Shown: positions 48,740 to 62,296 of the stretch, one piece after another
How the letters are laid out: every line of letters starts with the position of its first letter
How positions within the stretch are numbered: position 1 is the first letter of the stretch
Assembly: GCA_026413225.1 (NCBI GenBank)
Contig: CM048552.1
Coordinates: 211,495,553 to 211,559,552, forward strand
Length of the DNA: 64,000 nucleotides
Source of the DNA: Otis tarda
Lineage: Eukaryota > Chordata > Aves > Otidiformes > Otididae
Direction of reading: 5' to 3'
The notes under the pieces: generated by a model
Told to the model about the DNA's origin: nothing
The model's database searches: none
What the model saw: the letters and a program-made list of their open reading frames with translations, nothing else
Program-made: the position numbers and the translations under genes

Positions 48740-49215
48740 CTCACATTTTGTTATTCTTTTCCGAGCTGAAAATCCCTACTCTACTTCATCTCTCCTGTAA
48801 AAGTCTTTCCATATTCCCAGTGATCTTTGCAGCCATTTTCTCCATCTTTGTTAATTCTAGTATATATTTTGGAGATGAGTTGACCAAAAATGTGTGTGAC
48901 GTTAAGATAGGGGTGCATCATTATCTTATACAGCACCATCCTGATATATTTTTCTCTTTTTGTTGTCTATTTTTTCCTAACATATCCTAAGATTTTCCCT
49001 GCATTTTTGACTGGCACAAGCACAGAGTCGTATTTGTAGAGGACATCCTATGGTGATTCCCCGGCCACCTTCCCATGTGCTAACAGTTAATTTAGAGCCC
49101 ACATTGCGTATGTATTGTTTGAATTGGTTTTCCCTTTATGCATTACTTTGCTTTTATTGACACTGAATTTCATCTGATGTTTTTATCACCCAGCTAGTTA
49201 CTCAGTATTGTGAGA
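48740..49215 (-). mobile_element. Ancient CR1/L3-type LINE fragment, reverse
   Basis: In order: 'ttccgagctgaaaatccctactctacttcatctctcc', 'gtctttccatattcccagtgatctttgcagcc', 'ttggagatgagttgaccaaaaatgtg', 'gattttccctgcatttttgactggc', 'gttttccctttatgcattactttgcttttattgacactgaatttcatctg' and 'cacccagctagttactcagt'. This is the reverse complement of the old sauropsid CR1 region upstream of the RT 3' end, where turtle and crocodile copies read ..tgcattactttgcatttatcaacattgaatttcatctgcca... The match is strong despite its age. Confidence 0.88.
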
Positions 49216-52200
49216 GTAGGTTGGGGTGTAATGATTGGAAGCTTCGGGAGAGAATCAGAAAGCCCAGCAATGAAAAAGGCTCTCATTTTGACTTTTATTT
49301 TTGTCCCGGGGATAATCTGAACACAAATATAACCAATAAAATATACTTTGAGTAAGAACAACTGGCCTGCCTGTCTTGTGACATCTGACTGTGAAATTGT
49401 CTGTGGCTCAAATGTTTTTCTTCTCATCAATAGCATCTAACTGAGTCTTTTTTTCTTAGGCTTCTTTCCTAGGGAGCATCTGCTCTTCCCTCAAACAGCA
49501 AATTATGCCCCTTGCTTCATCCACGCTGGAGCACCTGAGTCCTGAACCCAGGGACAACTTAATGATCATCTTCTCACAACACGACATGTTTCCCATCCAT
49601 CTCCATCTCTGAAATTTCACTCCTTCCTATCCTAAAATCCATGCAGTGTTCATGATGCCCTGCAAAGGTGCCTAGAATTTGGAAACTTTCAGTCCTGTCC
49701 TGTTTGTGCTTTTGTCTTGCAAGAAAGCGTGAGCAGGCAAAGCCACTTCTCTGTTACTTAAAGCCCTGTTTGTTGACAGGCATTTGGGTCTACCTGAACA
49801 GTGCTTGCTTCAAGGCTTGGGTTTTATAGCTCGTTATTGCTGGTGCTGTTCACAGTATTACTTGGGATTGGAGGGATGCACAAATGACTCGTACAGAATC
49901 TACAAACCATTACTTACATCCCTGCATACCCCCTGTGCTTTAAAATGTCATCTGTTCGTGGCTCTACTGTGCCAAACACTGCTGATCACGGGCTCCGGGG
50001 AGCAACGTTATTGTACACCTGCATAGCTTAATTTTGTATTATTTTACACTTTCTGCATAATTAATGTTTTGTGGAATTTTATGTATTTATTTATTTTGGC
50101 TTTTTATATCTTCTCCTGAGATTGTCAGGCAGCAAGTGTCTAGTTAAGAAGATGGTAGCAAGAAAGAAGGGGATGTTAGAAGCTGATACTAGGGAAAAAA
50201 AAAAGTGGATCTTTTGGGGAAGTGGCACTGGGAGTGAGGAAATGAGGGAATACCAGGAACAGAGGGACCTGTGCCAGCTCTTTCAGTGCTAGAGCTGGTT
50301 TGCTGCAGCCAGTGCTCTGCTATGCTCTGAGCAGTGAAGATGGCCTGATTTTTTTTTTCTTTTGAGGTTTTTTTCCTTCTTTCAGAGCATAGAAGGCTAA
50401 ACATTCTGTAACATCTCTGCTGTGCATGAAATAAGTTTAAAAAAAATCAGAATACTTTTCACTTGTCAGGTACTGTTTCATTTCCCCACACTCTGCCCCA
50501 GCCAAGCTGCTGATCAAATGCGTGTGTGGGAACATATTCTTCATCTGTGAATACTCCTGTTTGTTTCTCTCTCCTTCCCTCTGTTCAAGGGAAAATACCT
50601 TACGTTAACTTTACACAGACTATACGGTAGCTCACCTTGCATCATGTTTCTCTGAATATTTCATGAAGGCCTTTTTTTAAAATCTGCACTGCTCTCACAG
50701 ACTTGAGTGTTTGGAAATGGACATTCCCAGCGACAGAGATTTTTGGAGATAACAAAAGCCAATCACATCCAATCTTGCTTGAATCCCCAAAGCACCACAG
50801 CACTTTAACCTAAACCAGGGCCAGATCCAAGGATCATTACTGTTAATTCAAAAGCTCCCGTTGGTTTTAATGGGCTCTGGATCAGATTTTTTAACTCCTG
50901 CTGTGGAACTGTGCTGCCTCCCCCAGTGCAGAAACATGAAATGGCCATGAAAATTGAAGACCAGTTTGGAAATGGATGTCATTTTAACTGCTGGACTAAT
51001 TGAGCGTACGAAGCTGGGAGGGTGAGAGGTTTGGGGTTTTCTTGATGTTCCCAAGTAAGTCAAAGTTCCTATAATGAAAACATGCAGAGTGGTGTTTTGT
51101 AACTATTTTTATACCTACGTCAGACTTGATGTTAGTGGCTTTGAATTATTTAACGTTTTTCTTCCTCAGCTGTCCTCTCCAGTGAGTTTCCGTTGCAGGG
51201 CTGCAAGAGTTGCTGCGTGAGGAACAAAGCAGAGAGCCTGGCATTGTCTGCTGGGGGGGAATTGTTGCCTGGTTTTGTTTTGTTTCATTTCTTTAATCCT
51301 ACTTTATCCTTTCTCTTGCTAGTGAGAGGGACATCAGGCCAAGGTATTAGATCATACTGACCAGCGTGGGCTGAAAATGAAGCACATGCCAGCTAAAGGC
51401 ACAAATGGGGAGTTTTCTGCTTAAATCACTGAGCGCTAATGTCTGTCACATAGGAGGAGCCAACTATTTAACATTCAGTCCATTCAAAAAGCATTATTAT
51501 GTCCCAACGGTAATTTAAAACCACATCTGTTAGAACCATATGGGGGGGAAGTATACCTTTGTTTTTCCCCCTCTCTTTTTTTTAAGTCTCAAGTTATTCT
51601 GTTTATAGGGTTATCTTCAATGTGGGCGTGTTTCAAAATTTCAGACTGACAGGCATGAAATTCCTGGAACAAAATCACTAAATGAACTGAACTCTTATAT
51701 TTTTCTGTTTGTAATTAATGTGCGGGCTTTTGCTGCATAACTGCAAGTAGACATCCAGCTTTGAAAGGAAACCTTCTATAGATTGGGATCGTACCTCATG
51801 CCTCTGTTGTCTATAACTTGATATTTGTTTTTCTAATCTGAGATACTGGATATTTCACAATTTTCCTCTTGCTGTTATTCTAGCTTCTCATTAACAATGT
51901 ATGTGACATTTGAAAATAGCTCTTTTGGACAGTAAGAGCGTCTAATTTTTACTTTGTGGAATTGCCATTGGATTATTCTGTCCTTAAAATTAAAATATAA
52001 AGTTTTCAAAGGATCTCTTCAATATTATCTGACCAGTACTAACTGGCATAGTCTTGAGATCATTATACCTAAACAGTGCATATCTGACATGTCTACTGGA
52101 TGTTGGCTCCCTGGAACCTTCAGGTCAAAATATCTGCTATAGGTCCCTCATTGTATAGTGGGGAAAGTGCTCTGTGTCACCTCTACATTGAATGCTATGC

Positions 52201-55200
52201 ATATTTTGCTATGCTTGCGTACTCAAGCCCTGAGACATCCCCACTGAACCTGAGTGCATTGTTTTGAGAGAGGGTTATTGGTGGCTAACAGTTGTACCTC
52301 CAGACTTCAAGCACAGAAGTTAAATAAGGTCCTCATTCTTTCACCAATGTCACCTGCTCCCTCTATCTGAGAGGATTTCAATAAAATCTGGACAAAGCTG
52401 AATTCCTGAATGGCTGGCAAGCACTGACTTTCTCTCTGTGTTTGTTGAGACTACATATTATGTAGTGACAGAGAACATTTCCCTTACCTTGCCCCTCTTC
52501 TCAGAAGTCCTGTTTTGGATGGTGATGGTAGGGAGAGTTGTGATTCAGTTATGATGGTCAGGCTGTACCATCCAATACCTGTTCAAGCTGTGATCCCCTG
52601 TTGTTAACAAAAACTGTGTGTGCTAAGTGATGAATATGCGCACTCTCAGACCTCAAGCTAACACTCTAAATATCCCCCCCATAATAAACAGCAAATCACT
52701 GCTCTTCTCAGCCTTTTATGTACGTGCCAAATATTTAGTCTTGTGCAGAGTCCCACAGAAATCTTGGCCCTTCCTTGAAGTAGTGGATTTCCCCATTAAA
52801 TGCATCCACATTTGTTTGTAGCATCAGGCTTTCTACTGTTTGTCCTTCACGAACAGGCCGAGTATCTCAAAGAGAAGTAATCAGAAAGTAAATAGATAAG
52901 TGTGCAACTTGTAACCACCATTTATGAGCTAGACATCTTTCCAGTGGCATTTACAGCATGGCATATTGTGCATCTCCCTCCAGCTGTGTTTTAAGCACTG
53001 AGCGATGAATTTCGTAGCTAAATAGGATGTTAGTGATCCCGATACACTGAGCACCTGACGACTGAAGAGTTAAATATGCAGCTATAAATAGCATGCCTAC
53101 TTTGATGGGGTGAATTGTATTGTAATTTTAGCTCTAATTAAAGTTTGGTTGTAGGCATGAAATATCTCAGTCTTTCCGGAACATGTGTAAATCTCTGAAA
53201 TTAAGCTGGTTTTTGTTGTCTGAATGTTTTGGCACAGTTATGCCATTGCATATGAAGTTTTATGAGCAGCAATACAATAAAGATGGTTTTGCGTGTCAAT
53301 GAGCAGTATTTTTTTGATTCATTTTGCGTTAAGTGCTGAGGAATACGTTAGGAATACGTTAATTTGTTCTTGGTTTAAATGAAACTCCACTGTGTCCTGA
53401 AAAACTTCTGCCTTCCCGTAACGAGTTTGATGTTGAAAAGGTTTTGTGGGGTTGATTGCTTCCAGATAAGTGGGAAAGTAGCTGTGCTCACAAAAAAAAA
53501 AAAAAAACCAACTTTAATTTGAATGATGTGCATGGAAAATGTGGGAAAAATGAAAAAAGCTGAAAGAGAAACAACACATTCTATTTTTTTGGCACAGCAT
53601 ACTTCATATTCCTACTCCCTGTCCTTGTGTGATCCCCGAGCACTTGATGGATGAGAAAGATAATTGTTGATCATTTCATGAAGCTCTGCCAGTAACACAT
53701 ACCAAATATAATTAAACCTCCAATTTTATGCTTTTAAATACATTTTTCACCAAATATGGCAATTAACCACTTCTCTGTCGAAGTAGGAGGAGATGAGGCA
53801 TTTTGGGGCTTATTTTCTAGCCACACTTAGTGTGACATGTGGTGTTTTTCTTTTTCAAAACAGTTCCCAATTTCTGTTAGATCATTTCACCTTTGAGGTT
53901 TCATGGGGGTCATCCTGGAACTTCAGTAAAATTGCCACAAACGATGCTTTTGCTTGTTAGACTTCTTTTGATGGTGGAGTTGGACCAGCTCCAGTAATTC
54001 CTGTCTCACTAGGTAACTCGCTGCAAGAGTCCCCCAGCTGGGACAACGAACAAGGGAAGTTTAATGTCATTCATCTCTGATTTTAACTCTATGCCTTTGT
54101 TGTAGATTTCAGGCTAATTTCTTGGAAGAAGGCTTTTTCTGTCGTTAAGTTGATTCATTCCATGCACGTTTACCATTCTTCTGTCTAGAATATAGGCAAA
54201 AAAATCTGATTATCATCAAATTTGATGCAATAGTGATCCTACTCAAATGGAGAGTAGACATTATCCTTTTCTCTAACAGATGTGACTACTCCAGAAAGTA
54301 TCATTTTGGAATGGCAACCCTCAACCATATGGACCACCTTTAAAGGAAAACAAGGGGGAATGAAAGTTAACACCTCATGGAAACTCTCAGCACAGCCTGG
54401 TCTCCGACTGTCCAGAGCCCGATTCCACCGGGACACACAGCACGATGCACTTTGCTCTCTCCTTGAGCATGAGGGCACGCTCCATTAGCTGACACTTGTT
54501 TTTACAGCATATGTGCTAGACAGCTTGGGCGGGAGCTGAACAACCCCCAGCCTGCAGATCGTGTCCCACGGGGCAAGTTAGCTGATCCCTTTCCAGTTGC
54601 TGTTTCTTGGTTGTTGTAGAGGCATCTCTTCCCTGCTGCTTCATTAAATGACAGGCTCCCCAGCCTTCCTTTTCCAGTTCCTTGTGCTTTAGCATGGGGT
54701 AGACCCTAAGTATGAAACATAAATACAATGCAAGTCTGAATGTCCTGATTAGACTACGTACAGTTGTAGATACACTAGTCATTAAGGAGATAGTTTGACC
54801 TTAATAAGTAGGTTAAAGGAGGTGACATAGGGATTTCTGATCTGTTTGCGGCTGTTTTGTTACTCAGGAGAAGTCAATTGCATTTTTGTCTCTTAATTTA
54901 TCTGTCCATAGAAAAAGTTTTCTAATAACTTCCTATTTCTCATAGCTTCCTGCTTCCTCTTTGCCAAAGTATTTTGGTAGCCTCGCAGCTCTGTCTCTCA
55001 TTTTCCCTTCCTTTAATATATTACTGCAGTGTCCTGACAGCACTCATTTTAGGATACAGAAATTCAGTCCGTCATTCTTCATACAAAATTATTGCATAGG
55101 AATCACATTCGCAATCAAGCTGGGAAGTAGAAAGCTAGTTGACCTGTCTTTTGGGGAATTTGGTTTTATTGGCTTCCTACATGTGTTTACTTTGACCTCT

Positions 55201-55680
55201 TCAATGCTCTTCTAGAAGATAATTCCAGGCCAGATTGTAAAAACGTCAGGTTTTTTTCAAACACGTGCACAAAATCCGTTATAAATTTGTCAGATCTTCT
55301 CAATTACAAATATGTTCTGTCTGAAGCAGAGAATTATTACTTCCAGTTGGGAAAGATTAGCCATTTAGCTGTCAGGAGCTCTCAGGATCCAACCCTGTCA
55401 CTAACACGTTGTGTTCAGTATAGATGCATTCCCAAATCTACATACTTTGGCGGATAATTGCATATCAGATTTAGAAACAAGCTGAATTCTATGTTACACC
55501 AAAATAATTGACACCTGGGACATTCTGACAATGCACATATATTTCCTTTCTGCAGATGCCATGCTCATCAGAGATTGATAATTTCAGTGCGTGCACTTCA
55601 CCTATGCTCCGGTATATTGTGGGTAGGCCCTTTCTTGACTGGAAAGTGTCCTGTCTGCCAGGAAAGGGAAAAAAGGAGAT
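49216..55680. other. Unique, probably intronic sequence
   Basis: No exon or RNA gene recognised. A short tandem aggaatacgtt duplication lies at about 53339-53360 and an A-run at 53491-53507. One palindromic fossil is listed separately. Confidence 0.4.
50820..50888. mobile_element. Ancient palindromic (MITE-like) element
   Basis: gccagatccaagg..aaaagctcccgttggttttaatggg..ctctggatcag has near-inverted ends (cagatcc / ggatcag). It matches the widespread sauropsid type 'ggatcaggcc..cattgacttcaatgg..'. Confidence 0.5.
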
Positions 55681-56100
55681 TAGAATCATAGAATAATTTG
55701 GGTTGGAAGGGACCTTCAAAGGTCATCCAGTCCAGCCACCCACTGCAGTGAGCAGGGACGTCTCCAACAAGATCAGGTTGCTCAGAGCCCCGTCCAACCT
55801 GGTCTTGAATGTTTCCAGGGATGGGGCATCTACCACCTCTCTGGGCAACCTTTGCCAGTGTTCCACCATCCTCAACCTAAAAAGTTTCTTCCTTATGTCT
55901 AGTCAGAATCTACTCTCTTTTCATTTAAAACCATTACCCTTTGTCGTATCACTACAGGCCCTGTTAAAAAGTCTGTTCCCCTCTTTCTTATAAGTCCCCT
56001 TTAAGTATTGAGAAGCCCTAATAAGGTCTACCAGGAGCCTTCTGTTCTCTGGGATGAACAATCTCAACCCTCTCAGCTTTTCCTCATAGTAGAGTTGTTC
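55681..56100 (-). mobile_element. CR1: CR1 LINE 3' fragment, reverse orientation
   Basis: 'tagaatcatagaataatttgggttggaagggacc', 'aggttgctcagagccccgtcc', 'catctaccacctctctgggcaacc', 'ctacaggccctgttaaaaagtctg', 'cttataagtcccctttaagtattgagaagccctaataaggtc' and 'tctgggatgaacaatctcaaccctctcagc', ending in 'cctcatagtagagttgttc'. Confidence 0.96.
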
Positions 56101-58379
56101 AACAAAAGCAAAGCAGATGTGGGTACAAAATCATCCCAAATACGGACTTTGGCTACTGAATTTTCCACTTTCTCACCCCAAGTATAGTCTTAAGGAACGA
56201 TATTTCAAAAGCATCCCAGACCAAACATTAGCAGGGTGTTAGGTGTCTATCCCGTTAAATCAGTTTAGATATAGTTTCCTCATGTAGGATGGTGGTACTT
56301 GGTTACAATATAGTTAACTTTCCAGCTTGTTTTATCAGCAACGACTCAATGTTTTGTACACATGAAAACTGTGGTGGAGACAGAAAATGACAAATAAAGC
56401 AGACTAGTTGGAGTGCAAATAGAGAAAAGATCTGCATTTCTAGATGAAAACAAATCCCTTTGTTGCCTTAATTTATCCTCATTGGTTTTATAAAAGACCA
56501 TGTGAAGGACAAAATCAAAACACAGTTGTCTTAACTGTTTCGTCAAGTACGACTCAAGTCCAGGTTGCTTTCTGTCTTTCAGAATGAAGGTGTTGGGCAC
56601 AAGTATGGGACTGGAAAGTGGAGAAAGATTCCCCAAGTCTAAAAGTTTTCTTTAACTTCAGATTGGTTGGAGCAACTAATGTAGTAAAGCCACACAAATC
56701 AGGTAACATATAAAAGGGCCATGCATGATACCCCTGTTTTGTTCATATAAAAAGATCAACTCTTCAAACTGAAACAGAGGGAAGCATAGGGAAGGGAGGA
56801 TCCCAAAGTAAGTTGATAAAGTCTAAATGTTTTCAGACCTTGCTGATAAGAATTACTGTTAGTTTAGATATCCTGTTGGTGAGGAATCCAGAGAAGAGGA
56901 ACAGAATAGGAAAATATTTTTTAAAAAGGTTAACAATGAAAACTCCATTTTTCTTACAGGCTGCACTGGGAGATAAGTTGAAGACAGATTACGAAACCCT
57001 CCTGAGGCAAGCATGCCAAAATATTTTTTTCAGTTTCTGTCCAGTTAAAGCATCTATTTAGTGAGCCTATCCAAAGCAAATGCCACTTTTTTCTTTTATA
57101 AAGGATAGTGCAGGTGCTTTTGATGGGGACTATTACCTTGTGGTCACGAGGGAGCTGCTTACTAATAGAAATTAAAGTAGCTGCAGCAACCCAATGGGTA
57201 CCAAATTCCCTTTCTTCTCCTTTTATTTGACTTAGGGTGAACATGGTGAGGCAAGGTTCCTTGTCAAAACTTCTTGCACTAAGAGTTAAAAAATCCTGTG
57301 CATTAGGTTCCTTTCTTCTTGAGATCTCCTTGGCAGGAAGCTTGCATTGGCCAAGGCCCAGGGATTTCTAGCTAATAAATTATTATGTTGGAGGGTCTGC
57401 TTACCCTGTAGCCATGCTAATTAGGTTCTTACCAGCAATTCAGGTCAGTTTATATTCTTCACATTAATGTAGGACAGGCAGGTGGGGCCGTATGTTGTAG
57501 TTTTTTTCTTATTTTGCAATACAAGGCAGAGTCGTAGTTTGTAAGGAAACCCATGCCAAATCCTAGGTTTTAAAAGTCTCTTTGGGGTAAAACTGGAGTA
57601 CCAGTAGCTCTTTGTCATTTCTTGTTGCTAGCTTTATATCTTGATCCTAATTAGAAATACTTTATGACTGACAAGATAGCTAATATCTAGGACGGAAGGT
57701 ATCAGAACGACATGGATGTCCTTGGTTTATATTCTTCACACTCCAACTATTCTTTGAAAACATTCCATATGATTATTAATAACTCTGAGGCATATTATTT
57801 CCCACTTGAGAAACAGCGACTGAAAGTCAGAGATAAAGACAGAGGCACTGCCAAATAATATTTTGCAGGAGGACATTGAGTATATTTTTTTTTATAAAAA
57901 AGGGACCACAAAAATGTCTTACAGTAAAGGGTGTAGTTTTTAGAGTTGCCACAGTATCCAGTATTGCCAAAGACTTATGATGACAGGAAAACTGCTTTAG
58001 TAATCAAATTATGTAAGAAGAAAACTGGGAGGTTAAAGATCCCTCTGTGAGATGAGTAAGTGTATAATACCTTCGATATTCCTGTTATTTGTCTTTAGCT
58101 GTCCGCAGGTGTCAGTTGACTCTTAATAACCCCAACATATTAATTCAAAATATTTTTTAGCATTCATAAAATATATTGGACATAGTTACATAGATTAACT
58201 AATCCCTAGCCATGTAAGAAGGACAGTTTCTGACTAAAGTTTTATTCATAAAGGGAATTGTTTCGGTACAGTGCGCAAGTCTCTCTCCGTAAGTTATTAC
58301 TGATGTTTTTACTTTCTTATGTGTCTTTCTAACTAGCTTTTTGCAAGATTATGAGACATCATTTCCTAGACTCACATTG
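56101..58379. other. Unique, probably intronic sequence
   Basis: No repeat family or exon recognised. Short open frames overlap without family signature. Confidence 0.4.
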
Positions 58380-59100
58380 CTGCCCATGTTTATCAATGAC
58401 CTAGGATAAAAAATATGGTCATTGCCAATAGGTTGCAGGTGATCTAAAGGTTGAAGGAGTTTGTAATGAAAGAGTAGGAGATACTGACAGAGATCTACGT
58501 GTCTCGGTAAGCTACATACAGACAAGCAATCTCTTCTTTAATGTAGTGAAACGTAAACTCGTGTATCAAAGAATAGAAAAAGCAAGGTGTGCATGTTATT
58601 TGGGATACTTTATACAGGCACTCTGAGGCTGCAAAACACTTCCCTGGCACAATGAATAATTAGACAAGAAAGGAGCATTCAGTTTAACCCTGTGGCCAAA
58701 GGGCTAATGTGAACCTTTACTCATGTACATGAAGAGTGGCATCTCATGTAGACACAGTGAAATCACCTCAATATTTGGCATGGATTAATTGCTGATGAAA
58801 TAATTTTTTAGTTTGGTACCCATGGTGAGAAAGGATGTTGACAAACTAGAGAAAACTTAGAAAACAAATACAAAAATGATTAAATTATTTGTAAGAGAAT
58901 ATACAATGAACAACAGGAAAAACTCTAATTGTGTAGTCCTTCAAAGTGCAAATTAATGCAAATATGATTGCTTTGACTATTTACAGAGGCAACAGAAATT
59001 CACTGGCAGAGGGCTCTTCTAAATATATGCGACAAAGATGGAAAGTCAGGAAGTTGGAGCTAGGCAGAGACCTGAAAAAAGCTATGTATTATTTACTATG
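58380..59100 (+). mobile_element. Ancient CR1/L3-type LINE fragment, forward
   Basis: 'catgtttatcaatgacctagga' corresponds to the conserved INDL region. Further on come 'gagaaaggatgttgacaaactagagaaaacttagaaaac' and 'caaatacaaaaatgattaaa', matching the old CR1 'gatgtggacaaactggaaaaagtccagaggagagcaac..aaaatgatta' block. 'ggaagttggagctaggcagagacc' comes near the end. Heavily mutated and probably with internal indels. Confidence 0.65.
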
Positions 59101-62100
59101 AAGGAAACAACCTGAGGAGGAATATAATGATTGTCTAGACATGGAATATATTTTGCTTTATTGTGTTTTTAGTATATAATTTTGTTCAAGCTGAAGTTAA
59201 CTCAGCTACACCCTCCATTCTGTGTTACATGAAAGGTCTGCTTAGTAGTTCCTCTTATCTGTGTCACTTCTGGGTACACAATATACATATATTTTGACAT
59301 TCAACATCTCATTGTTAAGATCTCACCTGTAGATAGCAGTGGTCTTTATTCTGTGCATGTTTTAGAAATAGTGACAACTGCATTTTCTGAGCAGAGCTTT
59401 GATTTCCAAAACCATTCAGAGTTTGTTTGTTTGTTGGTTTGGTTTTTTTTTCCCCTCAACAAATGCTTGATCAGAGGTACTCATACCTCCTAAATCTGAA
59501 TATAATGAAACTGAAAATGTAAGAAAGTAGGTTTGCTTATAATAATCTGGATTGTTTGCTATTCTTTACCTTTTGTACTAATCTACATCTGTACAAAATG
59601 AATGCAAATCACTTATAATTTGATAGCAGTTTACATCCCTATATATCCCATATGTGACAAGAGATAGAGAATGCAAAGCAGCAGAAATTCAAGAGTCTGC
59701 TACTGGACCTATATTGAACTGGAATTTACTAATAGATACAAAAGAGAAACAAATATTCTAAAAATGATCAACTTTGGCAATAATAAATTGTTCTTTTCTA
59801 ATTTTGAGGATTTTGGAGAGGAGAAAGCACAAAAGTGAGCACATAGCATTTCTTTAATCTGATATTTGTTATACTGCTAATCCAGAGAAATCTCAGCACG
59901 AGCAGCTGGGACCCACTATGCACCGGATTTGTTTTTTGCAACCTCAGTTCCCCTCTTATTTTTCTGACTTGACCCAGCTTGTAACATGGCCTTCACATCA
60001 CATAGAGATGTGTTTTGCTTTAGGAAGAACAAGACAACAAATCCATTGGTCTTACTACCAAGCAAAGGAAGAAGTAAGGAAAAAGTAAAAGTCTGTTCAT
60101 TCCTCTCTTTCATGTTACTGAAGTGGAAGCTGAGCCTCTGATCTGTTCCTAGCATCAGTCCATACAGCCTATGCATCTCTTAGTGTAACTTTTTATGTTT
60201 GCATCAAATTTAAAACAAGGATCACTGAGAACTAAGCGCTCGGGAATGTCTGTGAGCAAACGTGGACAGAACTGGAGGCAGAGATGGAGACAGGTGCTGG
60301 CTTCTTAAAATTATTGTGCCTTGATTGGTATTGCTCATTTCCTCATTCCCTCAAACTGCAACCAATATAAGACGTCAAATCAAAATTACTTGATCCACCA
60401 AAGGGTTTCAGTAACTCAGATTGTTTAAAACAGATGCAAATCTGATTAATGTGGTCTCTGGATGGAGGAAATCCCTGTTCTTCATTGGTTTTGCCTTTGC
60501 AGACAATGACACCAGTGCAAAATAAATACTGAGTGAGAATATTTGGTCAAAGTCACTTCATAATGCTCTGGACTATATGGAGTCAGGTCCCTTTGTGTAC
60601 ATAAGTTTTAATAGCTTTCTGAAGAGCAAGCCAAATGAGAAGATAGATTATAGACTGTGACAATGGATTTGCATCCATTTGTCCCTCGACGATTTTAACC
60701 CATGGCTTTTCATACTCTAAGGTCAAACGAGAAGAAAAGTAAACCCTAAAAGGCTGGAACATAGAGAAAGAAATGTTCCTGCCTAGTTTGTATTTACAGC
60801 TGTTCTCATTTCAATTCTCCCAATTAGGGCAGAGATTAGAAACATTATGTCTTCTGTCAGAATCAGAGAGAGAGTGGGACAAGGGCTTTGGCCTGATGGG
60901 AATGGAAGGACTTTTTGGGAACTGAGGTGGCAGGAGTAAACTCAGTGTTATGAGACCACGTTATTTCACTTCCAGAAAATTGCTGGGCTCTGTAAAACTT
61001 AGCAGTCCATTGGTTCATGAGCACGACCACAGGTAATGGTAACTTAAAAGTGCAGCAGTGCTTGAGGCCTTTTCCTTTTTTTTTTTTTTTCAGTGTTTGG
61101 TTTGGCAAACGATAGCTTTTATTGCAACTTGAAACCTCTGACAATTGATTATTGAACCAATAATTGTGGCATCGTAAAATACTTACTCCTTGCACAAAGC
61201 TTTCCTTATCACACTCCAGGCTTTGCTGACATGGGGCCAACTTTATGTACTTACGCACATTCCTTTAGTTTTTCTTCACTGCATTCCTGCTTTAACAGAT
61301 AATTCCCAAAGCACTTAAGGAAGTGGAGAATTAGTGAAGAATGATACAAAAGTTTCCTCACTTTCTAAGGGACTCTCTCACAAATTGGGACTTGAAATGC
61401 CTAATATATTGATTTTAGAAACACCCTATTTTTTATAACAGAGTGCCACTGGCAATTTTAAAAGGGGATGGTTAATCTGAAAAGCAATTGTTTCTCTCTG
61501 ATACCTTCAGCTGTATTTGTCATTGCTCTTATCTTTGTCATTTTCCTTTGTCCCAAGAATTGATTCTTCCACATGAAATTTAGCCTCTCCTCTCTGTGTA
61601 GAATTTCCCATGAGTAAAACTAATAGTAAAGGCTATTACCCAACATATTACCCAAGGCTGAGGTAGTTATTCTGACTGTCTATTTTTATTTAATACTATA
61701 TATCTTTTTATCTTTACCCATGGGATGGATTTTCATTCCCATTAGTCCAGTTACAGGCTAGTGTGACTCCACTGACATTACTGGAATTATATGCCCACTG
61801 TCAGTGATATTATCGAGTGGCAAATTCCTATACCTTGGAAATGTAGTTTTGATCCATACAGGCCCATCCATGTTAAACAATGCAGTGTAGTCTCTCATGC
61901 AGTTATTTATGAGTCTGTTATAGTAAATGAGAAACAGACTTCAGATTTATAGGTGTTCTTTCATTTCTCAAAGATGATAGAAAAGAGAGTTTCACTGAGC
62001 ACATGTTATGAAGTCACTGGCTATCATTGTTCTCTGCAGTCTCTGTCCTCTGATTGTGGGGAGATTTGTGAGCAACAGAAATGTGCCACAATTTCTTTGC

Positions 62101-62296
62101 AGACTGACTCTGCCTCTGAAGACAGAAGACCATTTTGTAGACTTGATATTGACATTTGTTGAAAGGTAGTCCTTAGATTAGCTCAATGTTTGTACTATAA
62201 TGACCATAAGGGTTAAGGTTATGAAGAAACGTTTTGTAATAAGTGGTAGGTCTGTAGGACCTTCTTATACAGGAAAAATAATTTTTACTATCAAGC
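59101..62296. other. Unique, probably intronic sequence
   Basis: T-runs at 59443-59452 and 61076-61090. No exon, RNA or clear repeat family recognised. 61735-61800 carries a 'tccactgacattactggaattat' trace of the old sauropsid palindromic type. Confidence 0.4.
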
